26,534 nt of DNA from JBFXAN01 sp050184225 (GTDB lineage Bacteria > Chloroflexota > Dehalococcoidia > CAUJGQ01), in NCBI GenBank assembly GCA_050184225.1, contig JBFXAN010000083.1, positions 1-26,534 of the forward strand, read 5' to 3'. Each line of letters begins with the position of its first letter. Positions within the stretch are counted from its first letter, which is position 1. Of this stretch, positions 15,798 to 24,055 are shown piece after piece. The notes beneath the pieces are model-generated. The model saw only the letters and a list, made by a program, of their open reading frames with translations. It did not search any database and had not been told where the DNA came from. The translations under genes were made by a program, and so were the position numbers.

Positions 15798-16088
15798 TCA
15801 GAACTCGTAGTAGATCGACGCCGACCGCTCGACGATCGGCCGGTAATATTCCCCGGCGGTCTCGCGGTGATACGGATGCATCATGTAGCCGTCCAGGTCA
15901 GGACGGCTGTCGAAGTCGCAAACGAGCGCGTAGTCGAACGATTGATCCCCACTCAGGTTCTGGCCGAGACTCCAGTTCTGTACGCCGGGCAGTTCGGTGG
16001 GATACGTACCGAGAACCCTCAGCAGTTCCTCGACCTCGGTTTGTGGCGTGCCTACCTTAATCTTGAAGAGGAGCACACGCTTGATCAT
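15798..16088 (-). CDS. Dabb-domain (stress-responsive alpha/beta barrel) protein
   Basis: A small protein of 96 residues beginning MIKRVLLFKIKVGT, with the beta-strand KRVLLFKIK, the helix TQTEVEELLRVLGTYPTELP-like segment, and SFDYALVCDFDSRPDLDGY followed by HP-x-HRE near residue 76. This is the layout of the Dabb family: a single ferredoxin-like domain that dimerises. Relatives include polyketide cyclases and proteins of unknown role. ATG at 16088 (AGGA about 9 bases upstream) is preferred over ATG at 16097, which has no usable ribosome site. It lies between two luciferase-like genes. A role next to the oxygenases, such as handling a labile product, is inference. Confidence 0.8.
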   Translation of the reverse strand: MIKRVLLFKIKVGTPQTEVEELLRVLGTYPTELPGVQNWSLGQNLSGDQSFDYALVCDFDSRPDLDGYMMHPYHRETAGEYYRPIVERSASIYYEF

Positions 16089-16139
16089 CACGCACATCCT
16101 GTTCGCTGCGCTGCGTGACCGGCACGGCAGCGCACTTCG

Positions 16140-17168
16140 TCATGCGGGAACCGTCTGCGTGCGCAGACGCGGCATCACCTTGGCGGCGAACGCCTCCCAG
16201 GTCTGCATCGTCTTGCTCAGCGGATAACCGGGGAACGTGGCGAAGAAGATCACGTGATCGACGCCGAGTTGCTCGAGCTCGGCCATTTCGCGGGCGACCG
16301 TATCCGGGTCCTTGATCAGCGCCTGCATCCCGCCGGTCAGATCGACCTCGCCTGATTGCAGCCGTTGCAGCCGGTCCACGTCCTGGGGCAGGTCGCCAGC
16401 CTCGCCGTACCACTGACCATACCGGCCCGATCGCCAAGCGACGTGGTCCTTGATCTCGTCCCAGGTCTTCTCCGGGTCGTCGCTGATGATCACCGAGCGG
16501 AGCACGGCGACGGTCGCTGCCTTCGGGTCCTTGCCTTCCTCGGCGACGAACTCCCGGTAGCGGCGGATCAAGTCGTTCGAGGCGACGGCGATCACGCCGT
16601 CGCCGAGGCGGGCGGCGCGGCGTAGCGGCGCCTCGGCGCGGCCCGCCAGCCAGATCGGCGGGCGCGGCTGCTGCATCGGCCTCGGTGTAACGCTCAGATC
16701 CTTCAGGTGAAAGTGCCGGCCGTCGAAGGAGAAGCGGTCCTCCGTCCAGGCGCGGGTGATGATCTCCAGGCTCTCGTCCATCAACGACGGGCGATGCCGG
16801 CGATCGACGCCGAAGGCGTCGAACTCGTCGAGCTTATAGCCGAGACCCGGACCAAAGATGAAGCGGCCGTTGGAGATGATATCGACCAGCGCCCCGTCCT
16901 CGGCGACGTGCAATGGATGGAAGAGCGGCAGCAGCAGGACGGATGTGCCGATCTGCACGCGCTCGGTGACCGCGGCGATCGCGGCGGCGGCCGTGAGAAC
17001 CGAAGGTAGATAGCCATCATCGGTGAAGTGGTGCTCTGTCACCCAAACGGAGTCGAAGCCGAGGGCCTCGACGGCTTTGATCTGTTCGAGAGTTTCTGCA
17101 TAGAGCTGAGGAAATGGCACTTGCCACGGCGGCGGATTCCGGAAGTCATACATTAGGCCGAACTTCAC
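16140..17168 (-). CDS. LLM-class flavin-dependent oxidoreductase, first gene of minus operon
   Basis: A protein of 342 residues with the luciferase-type barrel. It starts VKFGLMYDFRNPPPW (GTG start) and has LGFDSVWVTEHHFTDDGY. IISNGRFIFGPGLGY and PPIWLAGRAEAPLRRAARLGD form the cofactor-binding part. GTG at 17168 is chosen because GGAGGT lies 6 bases upstream and the next in-frame starts are far upstream without homology. It is paralogous to the gene at 14760-15761, with a Dabb gene between them. As the first gene of the ten-gene operon it is preceded by the divergent intergenic region with hairpins, where its promoter must lie. FMN or F420 use cannot be decided here. Confidence 0.9.
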   Translation of the reverse strand: MKFGLMYDFRNPPPWQVPFPQLYAETLEQIKAVEALGFDSVWVTEHHFTDDGYLPSVLTAAAAIAAVTERVQIGTSVLLLPLFHPLHVAEDGALVDIISNGRFIFGPGLGYKLDEFDAFGVDRRHRPSLMDESLEIITRAWTEDRFSFDGRHFHLKDLSVTPRPMQQPRPPIWLAGRAEAPLRRAARLGDGVIAVASNDLIRRYREFVAEEGKDPKAATVAVLRSVIISDDPEKTWDEIKDHVAWRSGRYGQWYGEAGDLPQDVDRLQRLQSGEVDLTGGMQALIKDPDTVAREMAELEQLGVDHVIFFATFPGYPLSKTMQTWEAFAAKVMPRLRTQTVPA

Positions 17169-17245
17169 GATGCTACCTCCACCAGTCCGGCGCTCACCGT
17201 GCAGGCGCGCCGAGCAGCGTTTCAACTATGCAACTGTGTACTGAT

Positions 17246-17294
17246 CCGCGACATGCGCTGCGAGGAGAGGGAGGGTGCACAGCGCATGTCGCGG
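17246..17294. repeat. Perfect 15-bp inverted repeat
   Basis: Arms 17246-17260 and 17280-17294 are exact reverse complements (CCGCGACATGCGCTG and its partner) with a 19-base purine-rich loop. It is GC-rich and without a following T run. The position, 78 bases upstream of the minus-strand start codon and 377 before the plus-strand one, fits an operator or a leader-RNA structure of the oxygenase operon. Function is not readable. Confidence 0.8.
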
Positions 17295-17324
17295 CCGGCG
17301 TGTGTTGGTTGTGCACAACGCCGG
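17295..17324. promoter_or_regulatory. Inverted repeat with TTGTGCACAA palindrome, possible operator
   Basis: CCGGCGT at 17295-17301 pairs with ACGCCGG at 17318-17324. Inside the right half is the perfect palindrome TTGTGCACAA (17309-17318). It directly abuts the 15-bp hairpin. A related GTGCACA lies at 17275-17281 in that hairpin's loop. Dimeric repressors often bind palindromes of this size in divergent promoters; the regulator is unknown and not encoded in the window. Confidence 0.4.
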
Positions 17325-17670
17325 CAGAACCGCACGCTTGGCAGCGGCGTCGTGCGATCCGACGCACCGATTATTGGGCGAGAGCTGATCCTCGACAACG
17401 GGCCGGTCGGACCGATGGCGGTATCGAAAGGGCCAGTCTCGATCGCGGTAGGGGGAGCATGTCCCTCTTGGACCCGCAAATGATCCGGCCGTCCCATACC
17501 TAGCATCGGTTTGTCGTGCCACGATGAGCCGGCCAGGATGCAACTCCATTCTGGGAGCCGGTGGGACCGCGACGATCGACCTCATGAGCCGTTCCGCCAC
17601 CAGACGACTCCGCTGCCTGACTTGCACCGGCGGAGTCCAGTGAACTCAAACCGCCGAGGAGGGACCGATC

Positions 17671-18645
17671 ATGAGCGGCTATGTCGTCCGCAGGCTAATC
17701 ATGATCGTGCCGACGATCATTCTTGTTGCCTTTCTTTCCTTCATGTTGATGCGGCTGGTACCAGGCGACGTGATTCTGGCGCAGGTGTCCGCAGGCGGCG
17801 GAGGCGCAACGGGAGGACCGTCCGAACTTGATCAGGAACGGATCAATCAGATTAAGAAAGAACTGGGGCTTGAGGGCAGCGTACCAGCACAGTTCCTTCG
17901 CTGGTCCGGCGGCGTCGTTCGTGGGGATTTTGGCGACAGTTGGCTGACGCACCAGGATACGCTCGCGCAATTCGGCGAGCGCGCACGGGTAACCATCCAG
18001 CTTGGGATCATGGCGATCATGCTTTCCGTGCTGATTGGCGTGCCGATTGGCGTCGTGTCCGCGCTGTGGCAGGACTCCGCACCTGACTACATTGGACGGC
18101 TGATTGCGGTCCTCGGGCTATCGGTACCGAACTTCTTCCTGGGCGTACTGATGATCCTGCTCTGCTCGCGGGTGTTTAACTATACGTTTCCCACAGGTGT
18201 TAACGAGTTTTGGGACAATCCATGGCTCAACTTGCAGCAGTTTGTGATACCAGCGTTTGTCCTTGCTTTTGCTTCAGCGGGAGTGACGATGCGCCTGACA
18301 CGTACCTCGATGCTCGAGGTATTACGGCAGGACTATATCCGCACTGCGCACGCCAAAGGACTCTCCAGTCGATTGGTGATCATCCGTCATGCGCTACGAA
18401 ACGCCATGATCCCCGTGATCACGGTGGTCGGGACGCAGCTCGCGTTCATCATCGGCGGCTCTGTAGTAGTGGAACAACTCTTCAATCTTCGTGGCGTTGG
18501 ATCCTTGACACTTACTAGTGTTCTTCAGCGAGACTATGTACAGCTCCAGACAAACGTCTTTCTGTTTTCATTAGTGTTAGTATTCGGCAACCTTGTTACA
18601 GATCTTTCGTACGGATTCCTGGATCCACGAATTCGATACAGCTAA
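17671..18645 (+). CDS. ABC transporter permease, DppB/OppB type
   Basis: A membrane protein of 324 residues, the first permease of a peptide/nickel/opine-class ABC importer. It opens with a membrane segment (residues about 9-30) after MSGYVVRRL. A periplasmic loop follows, then five more hydrophobic segments. The cytoplasmic EAA-type loop reads DYIRTAHAKGLSSRLVIIRH about residues 222-241, where the ATPase docks. The C-terminus LSYGFLDPRIRYS is typical. GGAGGG lies 9 bases before the ATG. Base composition is lower in GC than neighbours: 18541-18600 is 40% GC, against the GC-rich downstream genes. No ATPase genes are in the window. Substrate cannot be told; in this context it could be the catabolised compound. 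Confidence 0.93.
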   Translation: MSGYVVRRLIMIVPTIILVAFLSFMLMRLVPGDVILAQVSAGGGGATGGPSELDQERINQIKKELGLEGSVPAQFLRWSGGVVRGDFGDSWLTHQDTLAQFGERARVTIQLGIMAIMLSVLIGVPIGVVSALWQDSAPDYIGRLIAVLGLSVPNFFLGVLMILLCSRVFNYTFPTGVNEFWDNPWLNLQQFVIPAFVLAFASAGVTMRLTRTSMLEVLRQDYIRTAHAKGLSSRLVIIRHALRNAMIPVITVVGTQLAFIIGGSVVVEQLFNLRGVGSLTLTSVLQRDYVQLQTNVFLFSLVLVFGNLVTDLSYGFLDPRIRYS

Positions 18646-18679
18646 TAAGTACAGGCACGCGGCCGAGAAGGGGTAGGTC

Positions 18680-19597
18680 ATGGCACAGAATTCGATTGGT
18701 GCACCAGCGATTGACTTAGGTGAGTTCGCGGGGCGGGCACCACGAAGGGGCCGCGCGTCACAACTGTTACGGTTGGCAGCGAGAAAGCCACTCGCTTCCA
18801 TCGCCCTTGTCGTGCTCGTCGCGATCGGTGTCGCCTGTCTTCTGGCGCCGGTGATCGCTCCCTATGGCTGGGACGAACTCTTCACTGGCGAGAAATTAAG
18901 CGGCCCCACCCGTGAAGGATCGCACTGGTTCGGTACAGATCAAACCGGTCGGGACATCTTCAGCCGGGTGCTGTACGGTGGCCGGATCACTCTCATGACC
19001 AGCTTCGCCGCCACGATCGGCGCCATCACCTTGGCGGCGTTCCTTGGCGTGGTCTCGGGCTATGTGCTCGGCATGTATGATCTTGTGTTTCAGCGCATTT
19101 CAGATGGCATTCAGGCGCTGCCAGGTCTGGTAATCCTGATGGTGGTTGCTGCCGTCTTTGAGCAGAGTCGATGGGCGGTCGTGGGCGCGTTGATGGTGCT
19201 TGCCGCACCGACCAGCGGGCGCGTCTTGCGATCGCAGACACTGGTCCTGCGCAACCAGCCGTATGTCGAGGCGGCGCGGGTGATCGGCGCATCCCACCCG
19301 CGCATCGTGCTCCAGCATGTTCTCCCGAACCTGGTGCCGCTGATCATCATCGTCTTCACCGTCGCGATCGGCGGCAACATGCTGATCCTCACTTCGCTCG
19401 CCTTCCTCGGCGTGATCGAGCCATCGACACCCGACTGGGGGTCGATGCTCAACATCGCTGGGCAGCAGTATCTCGTCGTCGCCCCCTGGATGGCGATCTT
19501 CCCCGGTGCGGCGATCACCCTGTCGGTGCTCAGCTTCAACCTGCTCGGCGACGGACTGCGCGATGTGCTCGATCCCCGGCTCCGCGGGTCGCGCTAA
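18680..19597 (+). CDS. ABC transporter permease, DppC/OppC type
   Basis: A membrane protein of 305 residues, the second permease of the same importer. A basic N-terminal segment precedes the first membrane helix (about 38-58, LASIALVVLVAIGVACLLAP). The family segment HWFGTDQTGRDIFSRVLYG lies about residues 83-101. The EAA loop is YVEAARVIGASHPRIVLQHV (about 195-214), and the C-terminus GDGLRDVLDPRLRG is classic for DppC. It starts 34 bases after the DppB stop, so the two are co-transcribed. Codon use turns GC-richer in its second half. It should pair with DppB, two ATPases from elsewhere and the binding protein that follows. Confidence 0.93.
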   Translation: MAQNSIGAPAIDLGEFAGRAPRRGRASQLLRLAARKPLASIALVVLVAIGVACLLAPVIAPYGWDELFTGEKLSGPTREGSHWFGTDQTGRDIFSRVLYGGRITLMTSFAATIGAITLAAFLGVVSGYVLGMYDLVFQRISDGIQALPGLVILMVVAAVFEQSRWAVVGALMVLAAPTSGRVLRSQTLVLRNQPYVEAARVIGASHPRIVLQHVLPNLVPLIIIVFTVAIGGNMLILTSLAFLGVIEPSTPDWGSMLNIAGQQYLVVAPWMAIFPGAAITLSVLSFNLLGDGLRDVLDPRLRGSR

Positions 19598-19653
19598 GAG
19601 CAACCGGCCGACGACCGGAGGTAACCGGAGGTTAATAGGAAGGATGGACGTCA

Positions 19654-21615
19654 ATGCGATCACCAGGGCTGAATGAGCTGCGGGACGGAGCACGGGCGTG
19701 GCAGGGCTTCTATCGTGGCATGGCACGGAAAGCATCGGCACGCCGCACCGTGCTTCGTGCAGGAACGTTGCTGGCGTTGGCCGGCTCCGGCAGCCTCAAT
19801 GCCTTCCTGGCGGCCTGTAGTGGTGACGAGCCGACCGGCGGTGCGGCTAGCACCGCCGGGGGGACCAGCGTCTCCGGCGGATCGGGCATCACCGGCGACT
19901 GGGATAGCACCGGCACGCCGCCCTACAAGAATGGACTGTCTGACGAAGTCGCCCAGGTCCCGGAGCAGTGGAAACAATCACCGTGGGTCTATAAGTATGG
20001 TCCGTGGCGCTACAACTGGGATATCCCCGTCACCCGCGGCGGACATGTGATCGTCCCGCAAGGGCCGGCCGCCGACTATAATGTAATGATCAGCGGCATA
20101 TTGGCGCAGCCGGTGTACAACAAGCTGTACAACGCCGGGCTGCGGGAGGGACTCGATCTGCTCACCGCCGCCATCGAACCGGACCTCGTCATCGGCGAAG
20201 AGCACAGCGCCGATTACACGAGCTGGACCTTCAAGATTCCCGAAAACGCCACGTTCCACAACCTGCCGCCGGTCAACGGCCGGCTGCTCACCGCCGACGA
20301 TGTCGTCTTCTCCTTCGAGCGGCATATGGACACCAGCGTCAATCGCTCCGTGCTCCGCAATGTCGAGCGGGTCACCGCCCCGGATAAGACGACGGTGCGC
20401 TTTGACCTGAAGCAACCGCAACTGACCTTCCCCGGCACGCTCGCCTCACCACATCTGGTTGTGTTCGCTCCGGAGGCGTTCGCCAACCAGGACCAGTTCA
20501 AGCAGAAGCCGGTGGGGACGGGCGCATTTCAGCTGGAGTTCAGCGAGTACCAGAACCGGGCCGACTTCGTCCGGCATCCGGAGTCCTGGCAGCTACCGCC
20601 CTACAAGCCGGAGAAGTATGGCCAAAGCCCGCTGCCGCTGGTGGACAAGTACACCCGCCAGTACTTCGCCAACAACGTCGCCGCCAAGGAGGCCTTCTTC
20701 GCCGGCAAGGTCGATCAACTGGCACCGGGCGGCGGCCTGGACACGGCGCTGGTGCGGGAGCAACTCCAGCAGGTACCCAACGCGATCGTGATGACCAACG
20801 CCTACTGGTCCTGCTGTCCGCTCGGGATCTTCTTCCAGTACAGGAACCCGCTGTTCCAGGACCCGAGGGTCCGCCAGGCGCTCTCGATGTCAATCAATCG
20901 CGAGCAGGTCTGGAGCGGTGGCATGGACAAGGGCGGTCTCATCGGTGCGACGCCAATCCCGCCCGACTTCGCCGGCTATGACCTGCCGCCCGCGCTGTCG
21001 GACTACGGTGCGAACGCGCAGTACGACCCGAAGAAGGCGAAGCAGCTGCTGGAGGCGGCCGGCTATCGGGAACCGATCAAGTTCCAGATCTACCAGGGAC
21101 CGAACCAGCCGACCGCCTGGCAGGGCGCGCTGGACACGGTCGTCTTCAACTGGAAGCAGGCGGGGGTGGCCGATGCGTCGTTGGTGGTGCGGGACTCGCA
21201 GGTGCTCACCCAGGATCAGGTGAACAAATCGTTCCCGGACACCTTCTTCTCGATCGGTGGACTGGCCCTCGGCTATACGCTTGACTCGCTGGTCGCGCCA
21301 GTCTTCCTCAAGGACGCTCCGCGCAACTTCGGCAGCGTCGCCGACGCGGATCTGGAGAATATGCTCAACCAGTGGTCGGTGACGACCAGCCCGGATGAGG
21401 GGGTGAAGCTGGCCCGGCAGATGACCGATCGGATCGTTGACCAGGTCGACCACCTGTGGTTCGGCTGGATCGGTGGGATTGAGGTGGATCAGCCCTGGCT
21501 GCACGGCATGGTGATGTCCACCCACAACCAGCCCAACGGGATCGGTCTGGGCAACTACAAGTACGTTTGGATCGACGGCTCCGCACCCGATGGCCGCGGC
21601 GGCAGGCCGGTGTAG
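19654..21615 (+). CDS. Tat-exported lipoprotein, family 5 ABC substrate-binding protein
   Basis: An extracytoplasmic binding protein of 653 residues. The N-terminus has a twin-arginine signal: Arg30-Arg31 in ARRTVLRAG, a hydrophobic stretch, then the lipobox LAAC with Cys55 as the lipidation site. A Gly/Ser/Thr-rich linker follows. The SBP_bac_5 domain covers roughly 130-600, with LTADDVVFSFERHMD and DPRVRQALSMSINREQVW as family marks. It is longer than the usual 500-550 residues, mainly through an N-terminal insert of about 90 residues after the signal. It starts 56 bases after the permeases. The ribosome site is modest (AAGGA); an internal ATG (Met23) still keeps the twin-arginine motif. 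The start of a near-identical copy begins at 26336. Confidence 0.9.
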   Translation: MRSPGLNELRDGARAWQGFYRGMARKASARRTVLRAGTLLALAGSGSLNAFLAACSGDEPTGGAASTAGGTSVSGGSGITGDWDSTGTPPYKNGLSDEVAQVPEQWKQSPWVYKYGPWRYNWDIPVTRGGHVIVPQGPAADYNVMISGILAQPVYNKLYNAGLREGLDLLTAAIEPDLVIGEEHSADYTSWTFKIPENATFHNLPPVNGRLLTADDVVFSFERHMDTSVNRSVLRNVERVTAPDKTTVRFDLKQPQLTFPGTLASPHLVVFAPEAFANQDQFKQKPVGTGAFQLEFSEYQNRADFVRHPESWQLPPYKPEKYGQSPLPLVDKYTRQYFANNVAAKEAFFAGKVDQLAPGGGLDTALVREQLQQVPNAIVMTNAYWSCCPLGIFFQYRNPLFQDPRVRQALSMSINREQVWSGGMDKGGLIGATPIPPDFAGYDLPPALSDYGANAQYDPKKAKQLLEAAGYREPIKFQIYQGPNQPTAWQGALDTVVFNWKQAGVADASLVVRDSQVLTQDQVNKSFPDTFFSIGGLALGYTLDSLVAPVFLKDAPRNFGSVADADLENMLNQWSVTTSPDEGVKLARQMTDRIVDQVDHLWFGWIGGIEVDQPWLHGMVMSTHNQPNGIGLGNYKYVWIDGSAPDGRGGRPV

Positions 21616-21730
21616 TTGACGCTGATCCATCCGGGCCGCGTAATATGCATAATTCCGGAGCCGTGACGGTTCTCCGTCGGGGTCCTTACGGCGGGACGTG
21701 CCCGCCCACTGAGATGCGAGGTCTTGGTCG

Positions 21731-22702
21731 ATGGCGCGTTCGAAGCTTATGTCAGAAGAGGAAGCGGTGCGCCGCTTCGTCGAAAACGGTGATGTTGTCT
21801 ATGCCGGATACACGACGATCGCATTTGGGCTATGCCACGAGATCATCCGCCAGCGCAAGCGAGGACTGGAGATCGTCGGCGGATCGGTCGGTGGTCAAGG
21901 CTCGCTCCTGTTTCTCTCCGGCTGCGCCGATCGGACGCGGACCGGCTACATCGGCGGCGCGCTCCGTCCCGGTGCGATCCAGGAGATGATGGACGAGGGG
22001 ACGTTGCGGTTTGAGGACTACAGCAACCAGGCAATCGCGCTGATGCTCATGGCCGGCGCGCTGGGGATCCCGTTCATCCCCACGCGTTCGTTCCTTGGCA
22101 GCGACTACCTGCGGCCGGAGTATGCCGACCACCCCGGCGGGTTCCTCGGTCAGCAGAAGTGGGCCGTCACCGAGTCGCCTTTCGACGGGCAGCCGGTGGT
22201 GCTGCTGCCGGCGCTGCGGCCGGATGTCGCCGTGCTGCAGGCACAGCGGGCCGACGAGGAGGGCAACGTCCAGATGTGGGGACATCTGGGGGACGCGCGC
22301 TGGGCGTTCTGGGCGGCGCGGAAGGTGATCGTGTCCGTCGAAGAGATCGTGCCGGCCGAGACGGTCCGCAGCGATCCGAGCCGCACCGTCGTTCCAGGCT
22401 TTCGAGTGTCCGCCGTCGTCCACATGCCATACGGAGCACATCCGTCAAGCCTCACCGGCTACTACGACTCGGACTATGCATTCCAGGCGCGGGTGATGGC
22501 GGGTGTCGGCCAGAACCGCGCTGCGTACGAGGCGTTCGCGGCGGAGTGGATCGTCGGTGTTCCGGACCGCGCCGCGTATATGCGGCACTACCGAGATCGA
22601 CTCGGCGTCGCCGCGCTGGAGCGGATCGCCGCGCGGACCGGAGTTACCCCGCGGGCTGAGGTCCGCTATAGCCACGCAAACGAACTTCGGTTCGGCTCGT
22701 AA
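21731..22702 (+). CDS. Class I CoA-transferase, alpha subunit (GctA/IpdA-like)
   Basis: A protein of 323 residues resembling the alpha subunit of glutaconate CoA-transferase and IpdA. It begins with SKLMSEEEAVRRFVENGDVV, followed by a glycine-rich CoA-site segment EIVGGSVGGQGSLLF and GYIGGALRPGAIQEM. HMPYGAHPSS (about 234-243) and GYYDSDYAFQ are typical of the GctA/IpdA branch. GAGGT lies about 8 bases before the ATG. It pairs with the next gene, 21 bases away. Two roles are possible: CoA transfer to a carboxylic acid, or CoA-dependent ring cleavage as in IpdAB of steroid breakdown. The downstream dehydratase, Ltp and DUF35 genes keep the second option open. Confidence 0.85.
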   Translation: MARSKLMSEEEAVRRFVENGDVVYAGYTTIAFGLCHEIIRQRKRGLEIVGGSVGGQGSLLFLSGCADRTRTGYIGGALRPGAIQEMMDEGTLRFEDYSNQAIALMLMAGALGIPFIPTRSFLGSDYLRPEYADHPGGFLGQQKWAVTESPFDGQPVVLLPALRPDVAVLQAQRADEEGNVQMWGHLGDARWAFWAARKVIVSVEEIVPAETVRSDPSRTVVPGFRVSAVVHMPYGAHPSSLTGYYDSDYAFQARVMAGVGQNRAAYEAFAAEWIVGVPDRAAYMRHYRDRLGVAALERIAARTGVTPRAEVRYSHANELRFGS

Positions 22703-22723
22703 CCACATGACCGGAGGTCGACC

Positions 22724-23542
22724 ATGGCGAACGGCGGCGCCGAGGATTATTCGCTGGCCGAGATGATGTGCATCGCCGCCGCGCGTGCGTTTCCTCAAGA
22801 CGGCGTGATCATGCTCGGCATGGGATTGCCGGTGCTCGCTGGGACGCTGGCCAAGCTGCTGCACGCTCCCGATGTCGCAATCTGCACCGAAGTCGGCGCC
22901 TTCGACTGGCGTCCCGATCCTGAGGCGCCGCGGGCGCCGATCGGCATCGCCGACCTGATCCTGAATGACGGCTCGGCGATGGTCAGCGACATGGTCGATG
23001 CTCTCGGCGCGCTGGTGATGGGGGGCAATGTGACGCTCGGCGTCCTCTCAGCCGCGCAGGTGGACCGCTTCGGCAACCTTAACACGCTGGTAATGGGCGA
23101 CTACCGGTCGCCGGAGCGACGGCTGGGCGGGACGGGCGGCAACACCGAGATCGCCTGCCTCGCCGCCGGCGTGCTGACGATCATGCCGCAAGAGCGGCGT
23201 CGTTTCGTCGAGCGGGTCGATTTCAACACCAGCCCCGGCTACATTGATGGACCCGGCGGGCGGCGGCGCCACGGCCTGACGGTGCAGGGGCCGAACCGCG
23301 TCGTCTCGACGATGGGCGTATACGGCTTCGACACTCCCAATGGCGGCGACAGTGGTAGCTGCGAGATGGTGCTAGAAGCGGTGTTCCCGAACATCACCTC
23401 TGATGTGGTGCAGGTGGAAACCGGCTGGAGCCTGCGCCTCGCCGATGATGTGCGCGAGATCGAGCCGCCAACCGTCGAGGAGTTGTCCCTCCTGCGGCGG
23501 CTCGACCCGGCCAGCTTCTATCTCCGCCCGGGACGCTATTGA
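22724..23542 (+). CDS. Class I CoA-transferase, beta subunit (GctB/IpdB-like)
   Basis: A protein of 272 residues, partner of the preceding alpha subunit. SLAEMMCIAAARAF opens the domain. ICTEVGAFDW places Glu56 where class I beta subunits carry the glutamate that forms the glutamyl-CoA thioester; alignment would confirm this. GNVTLGVLSAAQVDRFGNLN and GGTGGNTEIACLA are the later conserved blocks. Length is near family average. GGAGGTC sits 8 or so bases before the ATG. If Glu56 is the nucleophile, a true transferase is favoured; IpdB-type hydrolases act without a thioester intermediate. The start of the dehydratase gene follows by 15 bases. Confidence 0.85.
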   Translation: MANGGAEDYSLAEMMCIAAARAFPQDGVIMLGMGLPVLAGTLAKLLHAPDVAICTEVGAFDWRPDPEAPRAPIGIADLILNDGSAMVSDMVDALGALVMGGNVTLGVLSAAQVDRFGNLNTLVMGDYRSPERRLGGTGGNTEIACLAAGVLTIMPQERRRFVERVDFNTSPGYIDGPGGRRRHGLTVQGPNRVVSTMGVYGFDTPNGGDSGSCEMVLEAVFPNITSDVVQVETGWSLRLADDVREIEPPTVEELSLLRRLDPASFYLRPGRY

Positions 23543-23557
23543 GGAAGGAGAGAGTTC

Positions 23558-24052
23558 ATGGTCCGCGAGTCGCTGATCACCGATGAAGCGCGCGCGATGA
23601 TCGGTGCCATCACCCGCCGGCAGCAGGGCGTCGTATCGCTGCTGGAGGCGCAGCGCTGGGCGGCGGCCGTCGGCGACCGCAACCCGATCTACTTCGACGA
23701 CGAGGCCGCGCGGAATGCCGGCTATCGCGGTATCGTCACGCCGCCGCTCTTCCTGCCACATGCGCTGCACCGCGTCGTCGATCTCGCCCGCCTCCGCGTC
23801 GACGGCATCCAGGTGGTCAAAGGGTCGAGCGTTCCCCTCCGGGTGAGCCGCACGATGTTCGGCGGCGAGGAGACAGAGTTCTTCCTACCGATCTATCCGG
23901 GCGACGTGATCGAGGCGGAGACGCGGGTAGCGGCGATCGAAGTGAAGGAGGGCTCGAAAGGACCCTTCGTCCTGACAACGACCGAGACGACCTACACCAA
24001 CCAGGACGGCGACATTGTCGCCAAAGGCCGAACGTTCGGCATCGCGAGGTGA
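23558..24052 (+). CDS. MaoC-like dehydratase, FAS1-like N-terminal type
   Basis: A hot-dog-fold protein of 164 residues resembling the N-terminal half of two-domain enoyl/mesaconyl-CoA hydratases. The marks are RWAAAVGDRNPIYFDDEAAR (about 33-52), YRGIVTPPLFLPHAL (about 56-70), and FFLPIYPGDVIEAETRV in the central strands. GAAGGAGAG precedes the ATG. It is followed after only 3 bases by a second hot-dog gene, so the pair probably forms a heterodimer in which the second subunit supplies the catalytic Asp/His. Expected reaction: hydration of an enoyl-CoA or dehydration of a 3-hydroxyacyl-CoA. Confidence 0.85.
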   Translation: MVRESLITDEARAMIGAITRRQQGVVSLLEAQRWAAAVGDRNPIYFDDEAARNAGYRGIVTPPLFLPHALHRVVDLARLRVDGIQVVKGSSVPLRVSRTMFGGEETEFFLPIYPGDVIEAETRVAAIEVKEGSKGPFVLTTTETTYTNQDGDIVAKGRTFGIAR

Positions 24053-24055
24053 GGA

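Larger units (their letters stand above)
17169..17670. promoter_or_regulatory. Divergent intergenic control region
   Basis: These 502 bases separate the start codons of the minus-strand oxygenase operon and the plus-strand permease/CoA operon, so promoters for both must lie here. I see no gene with a credible ribosome site. It holds a 15-bp hairpin (17246-17294), a second inverted repeat (17295-17324) and a palindrome, TTGTGCACAA (17309-17318), any of which could be a regulator site. Clear -35/-10 boxes are not evident. Confidence 0.6.

Noticed and set aside
21616..21646. TTGACG ... TAATAT as a promoter for the CoA-transferase genes
   Set aside because: The spacer is 19 bases, longer than the usual 16-18, and no other evidence supports it. 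It remains only a weak possibility.
21665..21706. Two short hairpins (GACGG/CCGTC at 21665-21678 and GGCGGG/CCCGCC at 21690-21706) as a terminator
   Set aside because: The stems are only 5-6 bp, no T run follows, and the downstream genes appear to belong to the same direction and pathway. Such short stems are common in GC-rich DNA.
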